DNA of 64,000 nucleotides from Patagioenas fasciata (Eukaryota; Chordata; Aves; Columbiformes; Columbidae). Location of the stretch: positions 29,104,367 through 29,168,366 of the forward strand of contig NC_092525.1 in the NCBI RefSeq assembly GCF_037038585.1, in the 5' to 3' direction. Under the pieces are notes generated by a model that worked only from the letters and a program-made list of their open reading frames with translations, was not told where the DNA came from and searched no databases. Shown piece after piece: positions 1 to 13,293 of the stretch (position 1 is the stretch's first letter; each line of letters begins with the position of its first letter). A program made the position numbers and the translations under genes.

Positions 1-1525
<1,525 letters not shown>

Positions 1526-1562
1526 TTTTCTTTCCCTTTCCTTTCCCTCACCTCCCTCCCTC
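1526..1562 (+). promoter_or_regulatory. CU-rich tract immediately after the stop codon
   Basis: About 37 bases directly after TAA consist almost only of C and T (TTTCTTTCCC, CTTTCC and CCTCCCTCCC blocks). In RNA this is a typical landing site for PTB-type or poly(C)-binding proteins (family knowledge). Its action here is inference. Confidence 0.4.
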
Positions 1563-1714
1563 AAAGCAGTGTCATTTGTGGTAAACTCTAAAAGCATCCA
1601 TCTCTCTCATTTCCTTTTAATTTACATTCCTTTTTTTTTTTAAGGAAAAGCAACATTTTTTACCACATAATGCATTTCAAATATGGCTGAGCCTGTCAAA
1701 AATGACCTGTTGGA

Positions 1715-1720
1715 AATAAA
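1715..1720 (+). terminator. OLFM3: Proximal poly(A) signal AATAAA
   Basis: This canonical hexamer lies about 190 bases after the stop codon. A U/GU-rich segment (GTCTGTC, CTTGTCTTG) follows 25-50 bases later, as expected for a downstream element. It is the only exact AATAAA in the first 700 bases after the stop. Use of this site would give a short 3'UTR of roughly 210 bases. Confidence 0.6.
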
Positions 1721-1741
1721 AGCATATTAACTCATGATTCT

Positions 1742-1763
1742 ACAAGGTCTGTCAAGACCTTGT
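1742..1763 (+). other. Perfect 9-bp hairpin beside the proximal poly(A) site
   Basis: The arms ACAAGGTCT (1742-1750) and AGACCTTGT (1755-1763) are exact reverse complements around a 4-base loop, GTCA. The stem sits where cleavage and the downstream GU element of the AATAAA at 1715 would fall, so folding could hide or expose that site. The structure is read directly; the role is inference. Confidence 0.5.
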
Positions 1764-1958
1764 CTTGAAAAGCACTAAAGAGGATTTAAGTGGCTAAAGA
1801 TAGTTTTAAAAAAGATTATGATCTGCCTTATTTTAGAGTCAGAGACTAACGGTGGCTTAAGTGCATGAATGTCTTTTTTACCTCATTTTTGGTTTGAATT
1901 TCTTGCTGAACTTCAGGAAATAGTTGGGTAGTGTCAGACATATTGCACATTGTATTTT

Positions 1959-1973
1959 TTATTTATTTATAAA
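1959..1973 (+). promoter_or_regulatory. AU-rich element in OLFM3 3'UTR
   Basis: The sequence TTATTTATTTATAAA contains two overlapping ATTTA pentamers and a TTATTTATT nonamer, the class bound by HuD/ELAVL and TTP-type proteins. It would be present only in transcripts that read past the AATAAA at 1715, so it could separate stable short from regulated long isoforms (inference). Confidence 0.5.
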
Positions 1974-3406
1974 GACAGACTTAGGAATTTAATTTACTTA
2001 GACATGTAGTATGATTCATTTTGCCATCACCCAATTTCAGATGTGGTGCTGTACAGTATGTTTTTAAATCTCTTGCAAACATTTTATCTACTGTATGTGT
2101 TTCTACCATTGTAACCACCATTGTGCAATTGTATCTCTTCACTTATGTGAAAGTAAACTAAGTACTATTTTTTATAAAATATATTGAAGCTTAATTGCAG
2201 TTCTGGCTATGAAAGTGATAAAAAACTGAGAAAAGATTGTTGTTTCTGAGAAAGACCAATAGTTTCTCAGGTGCATGATCCCTCTTCTCAGCTTTGCTCA
2301 GTAGATCCCTTCTTATTCACCATTGGTGCTTACTGGCTTTACAATTATTTGCCCTGTTCAATTTTTATCTCGTGCTGGGGGCTGCCCTCTGTCCATCTGT
2401 TTTTCTCCTACTTTCTTTCCTTCCACCATTTTCCTTCCCTTGGTTATGCTCACACCCTGATCCGGGCTTCACAGGAGAAAACCTGGAAGCAGCTGCTACT
2501 GGTGCCCCCAGCCCGAGGGTGCGAGCGCATCCCAGATTTGTGCTATTCTGGCACAATGAAGAGCAACGTTAGAAGTCCAAGTTCTTTCCTTAATCTGCCT
2601 GTCATCTTACTCATAATAGAAGAACTCTGTGTTGACAAAGCTCTTCTCTGGGATGACCGTAATGAAGGAGAAAACACAAAGGAAAAGGTTCAAAGCCCAA
2701 ATGATCAGTGTGGCACCCAGTAGCCACCACATTCCTTGCCCTTGCTAAAAAACAGCCGCAACACCAAGGCCAACTTCTCGCAAAAGAGGTTTGGGTTTTG
2801 CAAGCAGTAATATTGTTATTTATGGTTGAAACAGATGCCTTTAAGAAACAAATATTCCTGAAGGCTATACAGCTTGCTACACTATCTCAGAAATGGGGGG
2901 GAGGACATGTTTTATTGGGAAAAAGGAATCAGGTGCTATTTATCTATTTTGCATAAATGTAAAGAAACTAACATTAAGAACTAGTAGAAGACTTTTTATT
3001 AAGCTGGGCTATCACATAATGCAAAAAGACAGGTATCTGAAAAATTATGGAGGAGCTCCATTCCTCACCAAATCTCAGATTCTCCTCTTTATACCCTTTG
3101 AAATTGGGCTCATAGAAAGGAAAGAATATTTACAAAAATATTCCTACTTAAGAACAAGAAAAAAAATGAAATGCACTAACATTTTGTGAGATCTATTCTG
3201 AAGACATTTGATTTCCTGATTCTTCCAATACACCAGCTGAGTCCACCTTATTTCTCATGAAAGTTTCCATTATTATAAATATATGTCTATATACATTTAC
3301 AAGTCTGCTTTACAATATAAGCCCACGTGAACCTGAATAACAAATTGCCTTATTTTTCATTCTGGTTGAAACCAGAAAACTACTAATTAGGTTTCAAGAA
3401 AGCAGA

Positions 3407-3423
3407 GGGGGGGGGGGGCGGGA
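3407..3423 (+). repeat. Homopolymer G tract (G12, C, then GGG)
   Basis: Twelve consecutive G followed by C and three more G stand in an AT-rich background. A second G run (nine) occurs at 4081-4089. Neither alone gives the four separate G-runs of a standard intramolecular quadruplex, although long single runs can associate. Confidence 0.85.
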
Positions 3424-4080
3424 AACAAATGACACTACAACATAACCAGAGAAACGTTACTCTCCTACCTTGCTGAAATGATAGTTCTTATCCCTTGCAA
3501 TCAGTTACACGGGATTTGGGAACACTGAGTTCAGCTAAACAGACAAATCAAACCACTTCACTCCTGTAACCAGCTTTCCTGTATCGACAATGAAACCTCC
3601 TCTGTGACACATGAATGTGTATACAACTACTCATTTAAAAAAGGTTTTTTATGTCATACAGGAATGTTTTATGAAAATAAAGTATGTTCAGATTTTTATC
3701 AAAAGCCTCAAAACAAATCCTAGCCCTTCCTGCACATGGAGTAACTTCAACAAAGTAGAAGTTTTTTACAAATACAGCATTCTTATAAACATTAGCCATT
3801 AGATTGAGAAATTAAACTTCCTTCTACTGTGTCACCATAAACTAGACTAATAGTCATGGCACGAGGATCAACACGTCTGAAAAAAATGGTTCCTACCATA
3901 TTTCTTTGTAAGAATTTCATATAATGTAATTAGCATGCATACATTAGTATAAGTTGATAATAGTCCATAAAGTAAAATTAATCTCACTGCATCTCAATGC
4001 CATTTAAAGGGTAACAAACTCCTATTAGTCCATGGAAAAAAAAGTATGGGCTGTTTGTTACAAGGAGGTACCGATACTAT

Positions 4081-4089
4081 GGGGGGGGG
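4081..4089 (+). repeat. G9 homopolymer
   Basis: This run of nine G flanked by A/T sequence is a likely length-variable microsatellite. Confidence 0.8.
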
Positions 4090-7000
4090 AAATAATCTCT
4101 CCTTAAATATAAGAAAATTCATTGTAGAGCCTATTTTAATAGCTTAGTAACCTCCTGCTTCAAGAGATAAACACGTAAGAGGACTACATTATTCCTGCAC
4201 CCAAAACAGAACTCTTAACTTCCACAGAGCTGTGCTACCAGCAGAGCGGGATGCACACAACCACCCGTCTAGCACAGGAACATGAGCCAGCCAACCCAGC
4301 AGGCAGCCCTGTCCTGAGGGAACCTCAGGAACACGAATGATGCACACCACAAAGCGCACAGCTTTCTCCCTGGAACAGGCTAACCACTCCTCATGACAAA
4401 ACAGGTAGAACAAACCTCCCCAGAGAAAGCTTCCAAGAACAGTAATAATTTTTTATAGTTCCTTCTGGCAATTTTTTCCAGTGAGTAACTGCCAGATCTA
4501 TTGTTACACGCGTAGGCTGCTCAGCCTGCCCTCCTGTCACCCTGTGCAGAGCAGAGCACTGGCAGAGTGACTCTGCAGAGCCTGCTCAGTACTTTACTCA
4601 CTGCTAGCAAAACATGGGATTCAGTCTGAAAAATGAAAAGAGAATAGTTGAATGAGACAGAGTGTGACAATGTTTTAATCACAGATTGCTCATATCTAAG
4701 TATTTCCAGACAAGCTCAGGAGCAATAGCTGTCTCTCAGCTCAGGAAGACAGGATCTTGGTTTCACACCACAGCCTGAATAAAAAGGTTAACTGGTAGTT
4801 TGTCATAATAAACAACTGCTTAGAAAACAATAGAGATGAACAAACCATGCACATCTAATTATTCATCCAGTAAATTTTATCCTTTCCAGTACAAGGATTG
4901 CCAGGGAACAGTCTTGATTCATACTGATTTTTATTCTAGTCAAAATGTTCTTGGAAATCATTTGGATGGGCATTTATCTTCCTATAAATCATCCAAGCAT
5001 TCCCTGCTGTGAATGTTACTCTACACCCATGGCATTCAGGAAGCAATGGTGAGCATCTGGGCATCTTTTCCATGAACGGCTGATGAGTGCTACAGCTGCA
5101 GAGCTTTGGGACAGAGCTGATCTCAGCCCACTGACAGGCTCCCCTCTGCACTAATTCTGACGAGACCAACTCCTGTTCCACCACACCCTGTGACAACTGT
5201 ATCTCACCAAAAGCTCATGTTCAACAGACTCAAGCGTGCAAAGACTAGCTTCCACAGATCACAGAGCCAAGCCCTGAAACTCACTTCCCCATCAAAAATA
5301 GGGACCATCTTATTGCAAAAACAAAAGCATTTTCTAAGCTGAGCTTTCCTCAGTAATTCTCCCACATGTAACCATATACATCAATATGCAAAAGAAAATA
5401 ATTTAACTGTAAACTAATCCTAGAATTCTAGAATAATAAGGTTATTTCTCTCACAGAAAACAGACCATTTAGATTACACAAAGACCATTATTCCTGGGGT
5501 TTCTACACTCCGTTACTGGGAAACTAAGGAGATGCAGACTTACTCGGTGCCAAGTTGTGCAGACTATACAAAAATGAATGTTTTGTGCAGTATGGCTTTT
5601 GCTGGGCTCTAGAACACAGACATACTACATCAATGAAATAGCTATGATCACAGATTCACAAAACTGAGATGTGCAGGAGTTTTCTCCAAACTGCAAACAG
5701 ATCATCCACCTGATTAGTCTACTATTATCATTAATTACCACTCTTATAATCTATGAACTCTTAGACTTCATTGCTGTCAGTCAGTGTGTTTAGTAAGCAT
5801 TTCAGGACAAGATCTAGCCCCCCACATTTCTCTCTTTTTCCTCAGAGGCCTCTTGGGTAACTAGCACACATTGTGTCAGGCTGCAAGTGTGATGAACACA
5901 AGGGACACATCCTGCAGTTCTTGTCCAAGTCAGCAGGGATCATTCATAAATGTAGAGATTGGCCCCACGTTTCAAAATTCTGTATTTCCTCTGAAAATGC
6001 CACATGGAGGAAAATCCTCACTTTTAAAATAAAAATAATGTTTATTGATTTTGTATCTACAGGACTTGCATAGGCTTCTCATAAAAGTGTTCTGCCTCTT
6101 AAAGATTAAGGATATTTGTCTCTGTCTCTGAAATGAAAGGAAGAAAATTCACATTTCATTATAAACAGAAATTTCTGGTAGATTCATACACAGCTTCCCA
6201 GCTGAGCATCAGTAGCAGAGCCTGTGGAGTTTGCTGTATCTACTGCTTCAGAACATTCAATATAATTACATCTCAGAAATATTTCAGCAGTGCAAGTGAA
6301 ACAAAGCTTCTTCAGAATTTTGTTTCAAAAAATGGCATTTTAAACACAGCCCACTATAAAGACAGGTAACAGTCATATCAGCTGCATTTGGCCTCCACGT
6401 TGGAGTCCACTGTACAGAAGCCACATTTTCCCAGGTGCCAATTGTTATATGTGCTTTATGTAAAGTTATACATAAAGTTAGTTTGAAAGGTGACTGCATG
6501 AAAAACATTTGGAGAGAAAAATACCTATACAAAGCTGCTGTTTTAAAGTAATCTGAAAGAAATGTACCATATCGTATTACTGAATTGTGTTACTCCTTGA
6601 TTTTTTTGAGCTTCCTAAAGTCATTCCCTTACTTTCTCTCAACACATTATCAACCACATGTACAACCCACTCTAGGTAATTTTCTTTGCATTTTCTCTTC
6701 TTTTGTTCTAATCTTCTTGATCTTCACCTAAATCTGCCCCAACCCCTCTCATCTTGCAGAGTGAATTTTAATAAAGGGCTGTTCAGACCGAACTCAAACT
6801 GCATGGAAGATTTAGAGCACACCAAGCTTCATCTGGAGAAGGCCTAAATTTATTTTCCCAATTATGTAAAATTTAGCTCTAGTGTGCCCACAAAACTGCC
6901 TACAAGCAGTACTGATGTTATATCATGGGTTGCTCTACAGAAGTAATTTAAAACAGATTCAAGATAGCTTTGTTCCCTTGTATTTATTTATTTTTAAGGA

Positions 7001-10000
7001 AACATTTTGTTTCATTTCTGCAATGATGAGAAATTAAATTAGCATGATCTTTCATCACAGCATGTTTAGACTATCCATTTGGATCACACCCTCAAGGTGG
7101 TCAGCAACATTTCCATCTCCAGGGAATCAGGCACCACCATAATTGAGTGTGTAGCCCGTCAAAGGTGCTTATGCCTTTTGAGTCAAGCTCCAGGTCTGTG
7201 TCACACCATGCAGACAGGCCATTTAATTTAGGCTTCCCTCATCTGGGTAAACTGGGCTTACTGTCACCTTGAAGGACGTTACAGATTAATGGTTATTCAG
7301 GACTGTCACTATCAGTGTAGCATTTGAGAGAGAAGTGCCTTTTGGAGTAACGTACACAGAAGAATTGCTTCAATTCATGATTACAACTCTACCAGTAGCT
7401 TGCTCCTGGAGAAGGAGCACACACCACCTGGCATTTCTGTAACAGCCATCTCTTCAGGACTGCCAGGCAATTTACAGACACTAATTAACACAGCTTCCTA
7501 CCCCATCAGCAAAGAAAGGAAATTTTTACAAATCTCAAATCTTCAGGCTGAGCAGTCTGGACAAAGATCAGCTCAGCTTAAGCCTAACAGGGTTTTTTTT
7601 GGCTCACCAGGAGCTGATGTTAGATTTCCAGTATCTGGAGTCAGCGTACCATTCATTAGCTCTCCTGCAGAAGCAGGTATCTGTGCCCAAAAGTTCAGTT
7701 CTCACACTCTTACACCAATTCTTTAATGAATTTTCCTATTTTGTTCTCAGTCTAGCAAGGAGACCTTTGTTCATTAGCGAGGTGTTATTTTTAACTCAAG
7801 AGTTTCAGTCTCAGTGGTATGTATTGCAGAGGTGGTTGCTTAATTCATAATCCTAGTATTCTTGTCATGGACAACAGCCTCCAATGATTTTTGATGAAAA
7901 AATGTCACTTCTAGCAGGAGGCACTTTGTTTGCCTTCATGGAGAAGGAATCTAAAGGGTGCTGTATGGGACCTACTTCCATGCTGCCTGTATTTTGCATA
8001 CATCCAAAGGTCTGACTTTCCCACAGACTGACTCACAGCAACTCCAAGACTACCAGACTTTACCAGCTTCCCTGGGTCACGAAGAGGATCAGCCACAGCA
8101 CGGGGCATTTGATCCAACCCAAGATGCTCCCAGAGCAGGGCAGTGTGCAGGCTGGGGTACAACCCCATGTACAGCCCTCAGTAGAGCTCTGCCCTGACCC
8201 GCAGGCAGACAGAACACTGGGTACCCACCAAAACATCTTTTAGGCTCTTACATCTCTGAACAAGCTCTCTTCAGAGTACAAACCTCATCAAAGTATACAC
8301 AAAAGCAATTCTGTTCATCAGGCCAAATGAGAGGGGGAAACATGACCAATTTTATATGCTTTTACACTGATTTGAGAGCTGAAGTAGGAATTGGGAGACT
8401 CACAGGCCTCATTCTGGCCCTGTGCCCAGGATTTTCACTGATGGACTAAACTGCATTCTTACAGCAAATGGTAATATGCTGTTATTCTAATAGTAGGGCA
8501 ATATCATGAAACAGAAGAGAAAAAATGACAGCACATACAGCAGAGCCCATAATCTGAAAGACAATAAACACTGTAAAATTTAACATATTAAAATTATCCC
8601 AATGGACTGTTTCATATATACAATACATCCTGTAGCTTAATAGCACTCAGTTATAGTTATTCAATAGAATATACTAAATAAATACCAACTCAGTTGATTT
8701 TATTAGTGTTTACTGAAGTCAATATGCATGATGTATGCCTAGATAATTATGGAATTAGATATTCATGTGCCATATGAAAATGGATATTCATGCCATTCAA
8801 CTGGCTCACCAATAAAAAAAAAAATACTATAATTACAAGCATGGAACACTGCTTATTTGCCATATTAAAACAGAGTAAGAAAACATATGGCAATAGAAAT
8901 TTTTTACACCCCAGGGTAAGATGATACTTATAGTAACGATATAAATTAGGAATCTGTAAATACAGTGCATCAAATGCATCTAGATAAAGGAGCCGCATAA
9001 ATTTCAGTTTTGTCTTTTCCCTTCCACGTTGCACTTAGAAAAAGCACAGAACTGATTTTTACAGATAGTATAGACACATACATGCAGATGTAAATAGAGA
9101 TACATGACTGTACCTGAATTCTGGATAGTATTTACGACCATGCCTAGAGAGAATACAGCATCTCTGGGCAATCGCTTATGCACTGACTAAAGCAATATCA
9201 TCCAGGAAAAAAAAAGAAAAACACACTACCCCCTTGTTGGTCAGACTCCCTGAAACTGAGATATTTCCTCTACCTAGGACAAAGTTTGTTAATGCCATGC
9301 AGCGGTTGGAGCCTGCCAGAGAAAGCAGGACAGCCACAGACCCGGGGCATAGGCAGCTCTCCATGCGCAGTGCAAACTGTACATTCATCCTATGGGAACT
9401 GTACAGCTCTCAGCAGATGTTCCTGAGAAATCACAATGCTCCTCCTTTGCTCACCTGAATAGTCAAAGGAAGCTTGTTAATAAAGTCAAGGAAACTGTAC
9501 GGTGTAACAAACTTTGTAAGAAAACAACCTTAGCAGAACCAGCTTGTGTCTGACAGAACAAGCCCCATTTCCCAGAGTTTCATGGCACTGCCCAGCTGGT
9601 CCACTCGGTGGCACAGACTCAGGAAGAGGGCATGTCTTTCCATGTTTGCCACCTGGCCTCCCAGGAATTAAGTGAGGGAGATGGGAGACATTTATTACAG
9701 AATTTTGGTAAATGAGCAGACAGGTACAACAGGCCTAGAAAAGCTAATCAGGCTTTTTTTTACAACTTTTTTCTAATTTGCATTCTTTTGGGATACCTTA
9801 CTCATCTGCTACTAAATAGGGATTCCTCTGGCCTGCCAAATAACCCATTTAAATTAGCATACATTTACATACATTGACATTCAAATTGGTCCCACCGTCA
9901 CACTTGGATATGGTCTTGTCTGAATCCACATATCAATATCATGAGCTGAATTATAGTTCACTGACACTACCAGGCCCACTCCTGTGCAGCTGTTCAACCC

Positions 10001-13000
10001 TTTTACAAGGCATTTCATTAAGTTACAAACAAGCGGCATTAACGTTTCACGTAATTCAATATCAGTTTAGTAAACGCTCTATTTTCCATTTCCATTCTTG
10101 CATAAGCAACACTGTCCATTAGTTTTAAAAGAGGCATTAAGTAACAACTTCCAAAGAGAAAACATTTTAAAATCAGAGAGAGTCATGAAGGAACTGACGG
10201 AGGAGATTCCTGTACCCAGCGATGGTGGCTACGTGTGAACTGCCATCAGTTACGCCTCAGTTTTGTTTCAGTCAATCCCAAGTTATCAGGCTCAACAAGG
10301 AGCCCACACTGGAGTCAGTTTTGGAGAAGTGTAATGGTCTGTGAAATAGGAAAGGTCAGACTGGGTGATGCATTATTCATTATAGCCTTAAACTCCGACT
10401 GCATGAATCTCTGACAATATTTAGATCTAAAGCATTTATTGGCGCTTTTGGGTGCATTCTTCCATTCAGATTTATAAAGACTACTTAAAACATAGCAATG
10501 CTTCAAGAAACACAAAAAGGTCAACATTAAAACATTGTCCCACTGATTCGCACTTTCCTGCGCTTATTGAATTACTGATCTAGAAACTCACATTCATTTA
10601 TGAAAGTTGTTATGAATAAATGTTCATGATTTTGTCCTTTTCAAAAGTAGATAACATTAAACAATGGTTACTTTGGGCTGTCTTTTGGGACTACATGTAA
10701 GATACCACCACTTAGTTGGTTTTTTTAAACTTTGTCCATAACAAAAAAATCATTAACTTTGGGGATTTATTCGATACATAATTTACTTTGAAAAATTGTA
10801 GAGTAATTTCTGTTTTGTCAATGACTGTTACAGACTTGGCATGAATCAAGACTGCAATCACAAGTTTCTACCAAGAGTATAGTTTCATATTTCATTTTCA
10901 GTAGTAGTAAATCCAGTAAAAGAGCTTCCCATGTTTTTCTCCCTCTCTTCATTCCCACCGCTCTGCTGCAACTCACAGCCTGTTTGCACTGATGCAACTG
11001 TTTGGCTAGACAGATATTACCAACATAGACTGGGAAAAACAGCCAAAAGTGTCCCATGAGGTAGAAAAACACAGTACTCACTGCTTTGAATTAGAAACTA
11101 AGTAAACCAGGAAAGAAGGATTCAGTATCTGCTATAATTTTGGAACACGATTACAAAATTGGATATTGAATTGTAACAAAATACAAACTCCTCCAGACCT
11201 TTATCCTGACTATAGTAAAGTTAACATTGCACAAGGAATATAAATGTTAAAGCAAGAAATACAAAATCATCAACTACAAACAGCAGGATGCAGCAAACTG
11301 ACTTCCCTATTTTTGGCGATATTTAAGATTAAGTTTAAAAAGCGCCTTGGCTAAAACAGAAGTACATTACAATAGCTATATAGAAGATCATGGTGATCTA
11401 CTGATGGATTTGGCTGAGTAAATTCCGTTGGATAAGGAGAGAAGCATTAGAGGGATTGTGTGAACTCCCCCGATGGCCCACAGTGCTAACTCTCTGGCTG
11501 GCTCTGTCCCACAGCCACACTGAAGGGATTCAGTCTGTCTCGCTGTGGCTTAAACAAACCCAGACAGTAGGGAAAAACACAAGCCAGATAATCTTGACAG
11601 AGATTAGCCACCAGATAACATGACCTTTACTTCTACATATTTATGAGCCAAGAACTGGCTGTTTATTCACTTCAGTGAATATTGTGGTGTATGTATAAAT
11701 TATGCTTGCAAATAACAGTCATCTTTCTTAACCACCGCCTTTTATTTTACAAATACACAAGAGGAAGTTAGAGGCCTCCATATTTCCATTTAATTTTATT
11801 ATCAGAAAGAGAAATCCAATTATTGTCAGTGTACTTTTTTGCTTTTCGTCCTTGAAGATGCAACAGCAGTCCTCTGAGAATATTTTCTTTGTCTACTCAG
11901 CTTCCAAGTCAGTATATTAGAATGCCACAGACAGAAATATTTCTAAGAGAATATACAAAGACACCAGCCTCACCTTTCTGAGTATTTCTGAGGTATCTGA
12001 TTTATCTTCTTTCTAAAATAGCTATCATTCCCTTCAGGAAGTATTTTCTTGATTAACTGATCCAGGCCTTTCCATCTAACTTCAGCAGAAAAGGCTAAAA
12101 TAAGTACCTTTCAAACTCTTTTATAAAAATCACATGCAATGTAATTTAGCAGACAACCACAAATTTACAGAAAACATCTATACAAAAAGTCACATTATTA
12201 GACAATTTTCTGGCTCAGTAAACCATCCTCAGGAATCTCCACGCCTCTACTAAGTAACCAATTGTTGCTCCTTTTCTGACTCAGCTGACAGAGGCAGCTT
12301 TTCCTGCATTAATATTCTAAAAATTCTTCCATTCTTTCGATTTTACAGAACCCATCCATCAGTATCACTTACAACAGCAGTGTCTGAGATGCTATCCCAC
12401 CATTCAGCTATAACTTCCAGAGGTACTAAATAGCTTTTCTCATGCTAATAATTCAGAAGCTGAAGTCGCTAGACCGTATCAATTGTGCTGTTGACAATCA
12501 CTGAGGCTTTTGGAGGGGAAAAGATGTTGCACCAGCTTCACAGCTACCTCGAGGTAGTATAAACCTATATAACCAGCAAGTTTTACAGCTAAGTTTCCGT
12601 CCGCATTGTCACACCAGGTAGCAGCAGCTGTATCAATCTGTCACTCGTGGAAAGTGGAAGACATTCTTTGGATCACTGTTGATAAAAAATACACATCATA
12701 TATATGGAGGAGGCTTGGACTGTGGGAAGATGAGCCCTCAGCAAGTGATGGTTACTTCGTCATTCTTTATCATTGGCCAGTTGTGGATAATCTCATTCTA
12801 CTTTACTGAGACTATAGCTAGCATAAATTCAAAGACTGTATTCAATGCAGTCAATAATAACAGACAGAACAGACACTTCAAAGCCTTAAAAGAAGTAAGT
12901 CCACATTTTATCTTCTTGAGTTTAGTATGCAGCTTCTATAAAGGTCTACATTTAAAATACAATAATACTTTGATGGGACTTGCTTTCCCTGCTTGAGAGC

Positions 13001-13270
13001 CGGATGTCTATTTGTACACTTTAAAGTATCTAAATGCTAATAAAAATATCTTTGGGAAAGAAAATTCCCACTATAACTTGCATATTAAGTTAAGCCTTTC
13101 TACTGAGAATATTATTAAATCCCACTAAATCTTATTTCCATTCAGTCAGCAGCAGCCCTGTGCATAAACAGACAAAAGCATGCTATAAGGGATTATGTTT
13201 GTGAAAGAACTACCAGCTATCATTCTTGGCTCATTCTTTAGCAACAAAATAACAATGATTCTTTAAAAAA

Positions 13271-13293
13271 AATATATATATACACTCTCTCTA
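13271..13293. repeat. (AT)n followed by short (CT)n
   Basis: About six AT units run into ACTCTCTCT. It is a simple sequence repeat without other context. Confidence 0.75.

Larger units (their letters stand above)
1526..2240 (+). other. OLFM3: OLFM3 3' untranslated region (distal end approximate)
   Basis: The sequence follows the OLFM3 stop. It carries 3'UTR-like features: a CU tract, a canonical poly(A) signal at 1715, an AU-rich element at 1959-1973, and U-rich, UGUA-containing sequence to about 2160. A second end around 2.2 kb is plausible: variant signals AGTAAA (near 2152) and GATAAA (near 2217) precede a GT-rich stretch at 2238-2252. No second canonical AATAAA is present there, so the distal boundary is inference. 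Confidence 0.6.
2241..12000. other. Intergenic, AT-rich; no gene recognised
   Basis: No frame here shows a known domain, codon bias or convincing splice structure on either strand. The longest open frame, 2271-2723 (+, about 150 codons from a non-ATG start), overlaps a CT-rich stretch (2397-2443) and matches nothing I recognise. The other contents are two G-runs (annotated separately), a T/A-rich low-complexity background, and short GC-richer patches near 4230-4330, 4500-4600 and 8070-8210 without identifiable function. Confidence 0.6.

Noticed and set aside
2271..2723. 150-codon open frame downstream of OLFM3
   Set aside because: It begins at a non-ATG codon, has no domain, crosses a CT-rich stretch, and is of a length expected by chance over this much six-frame sequence.
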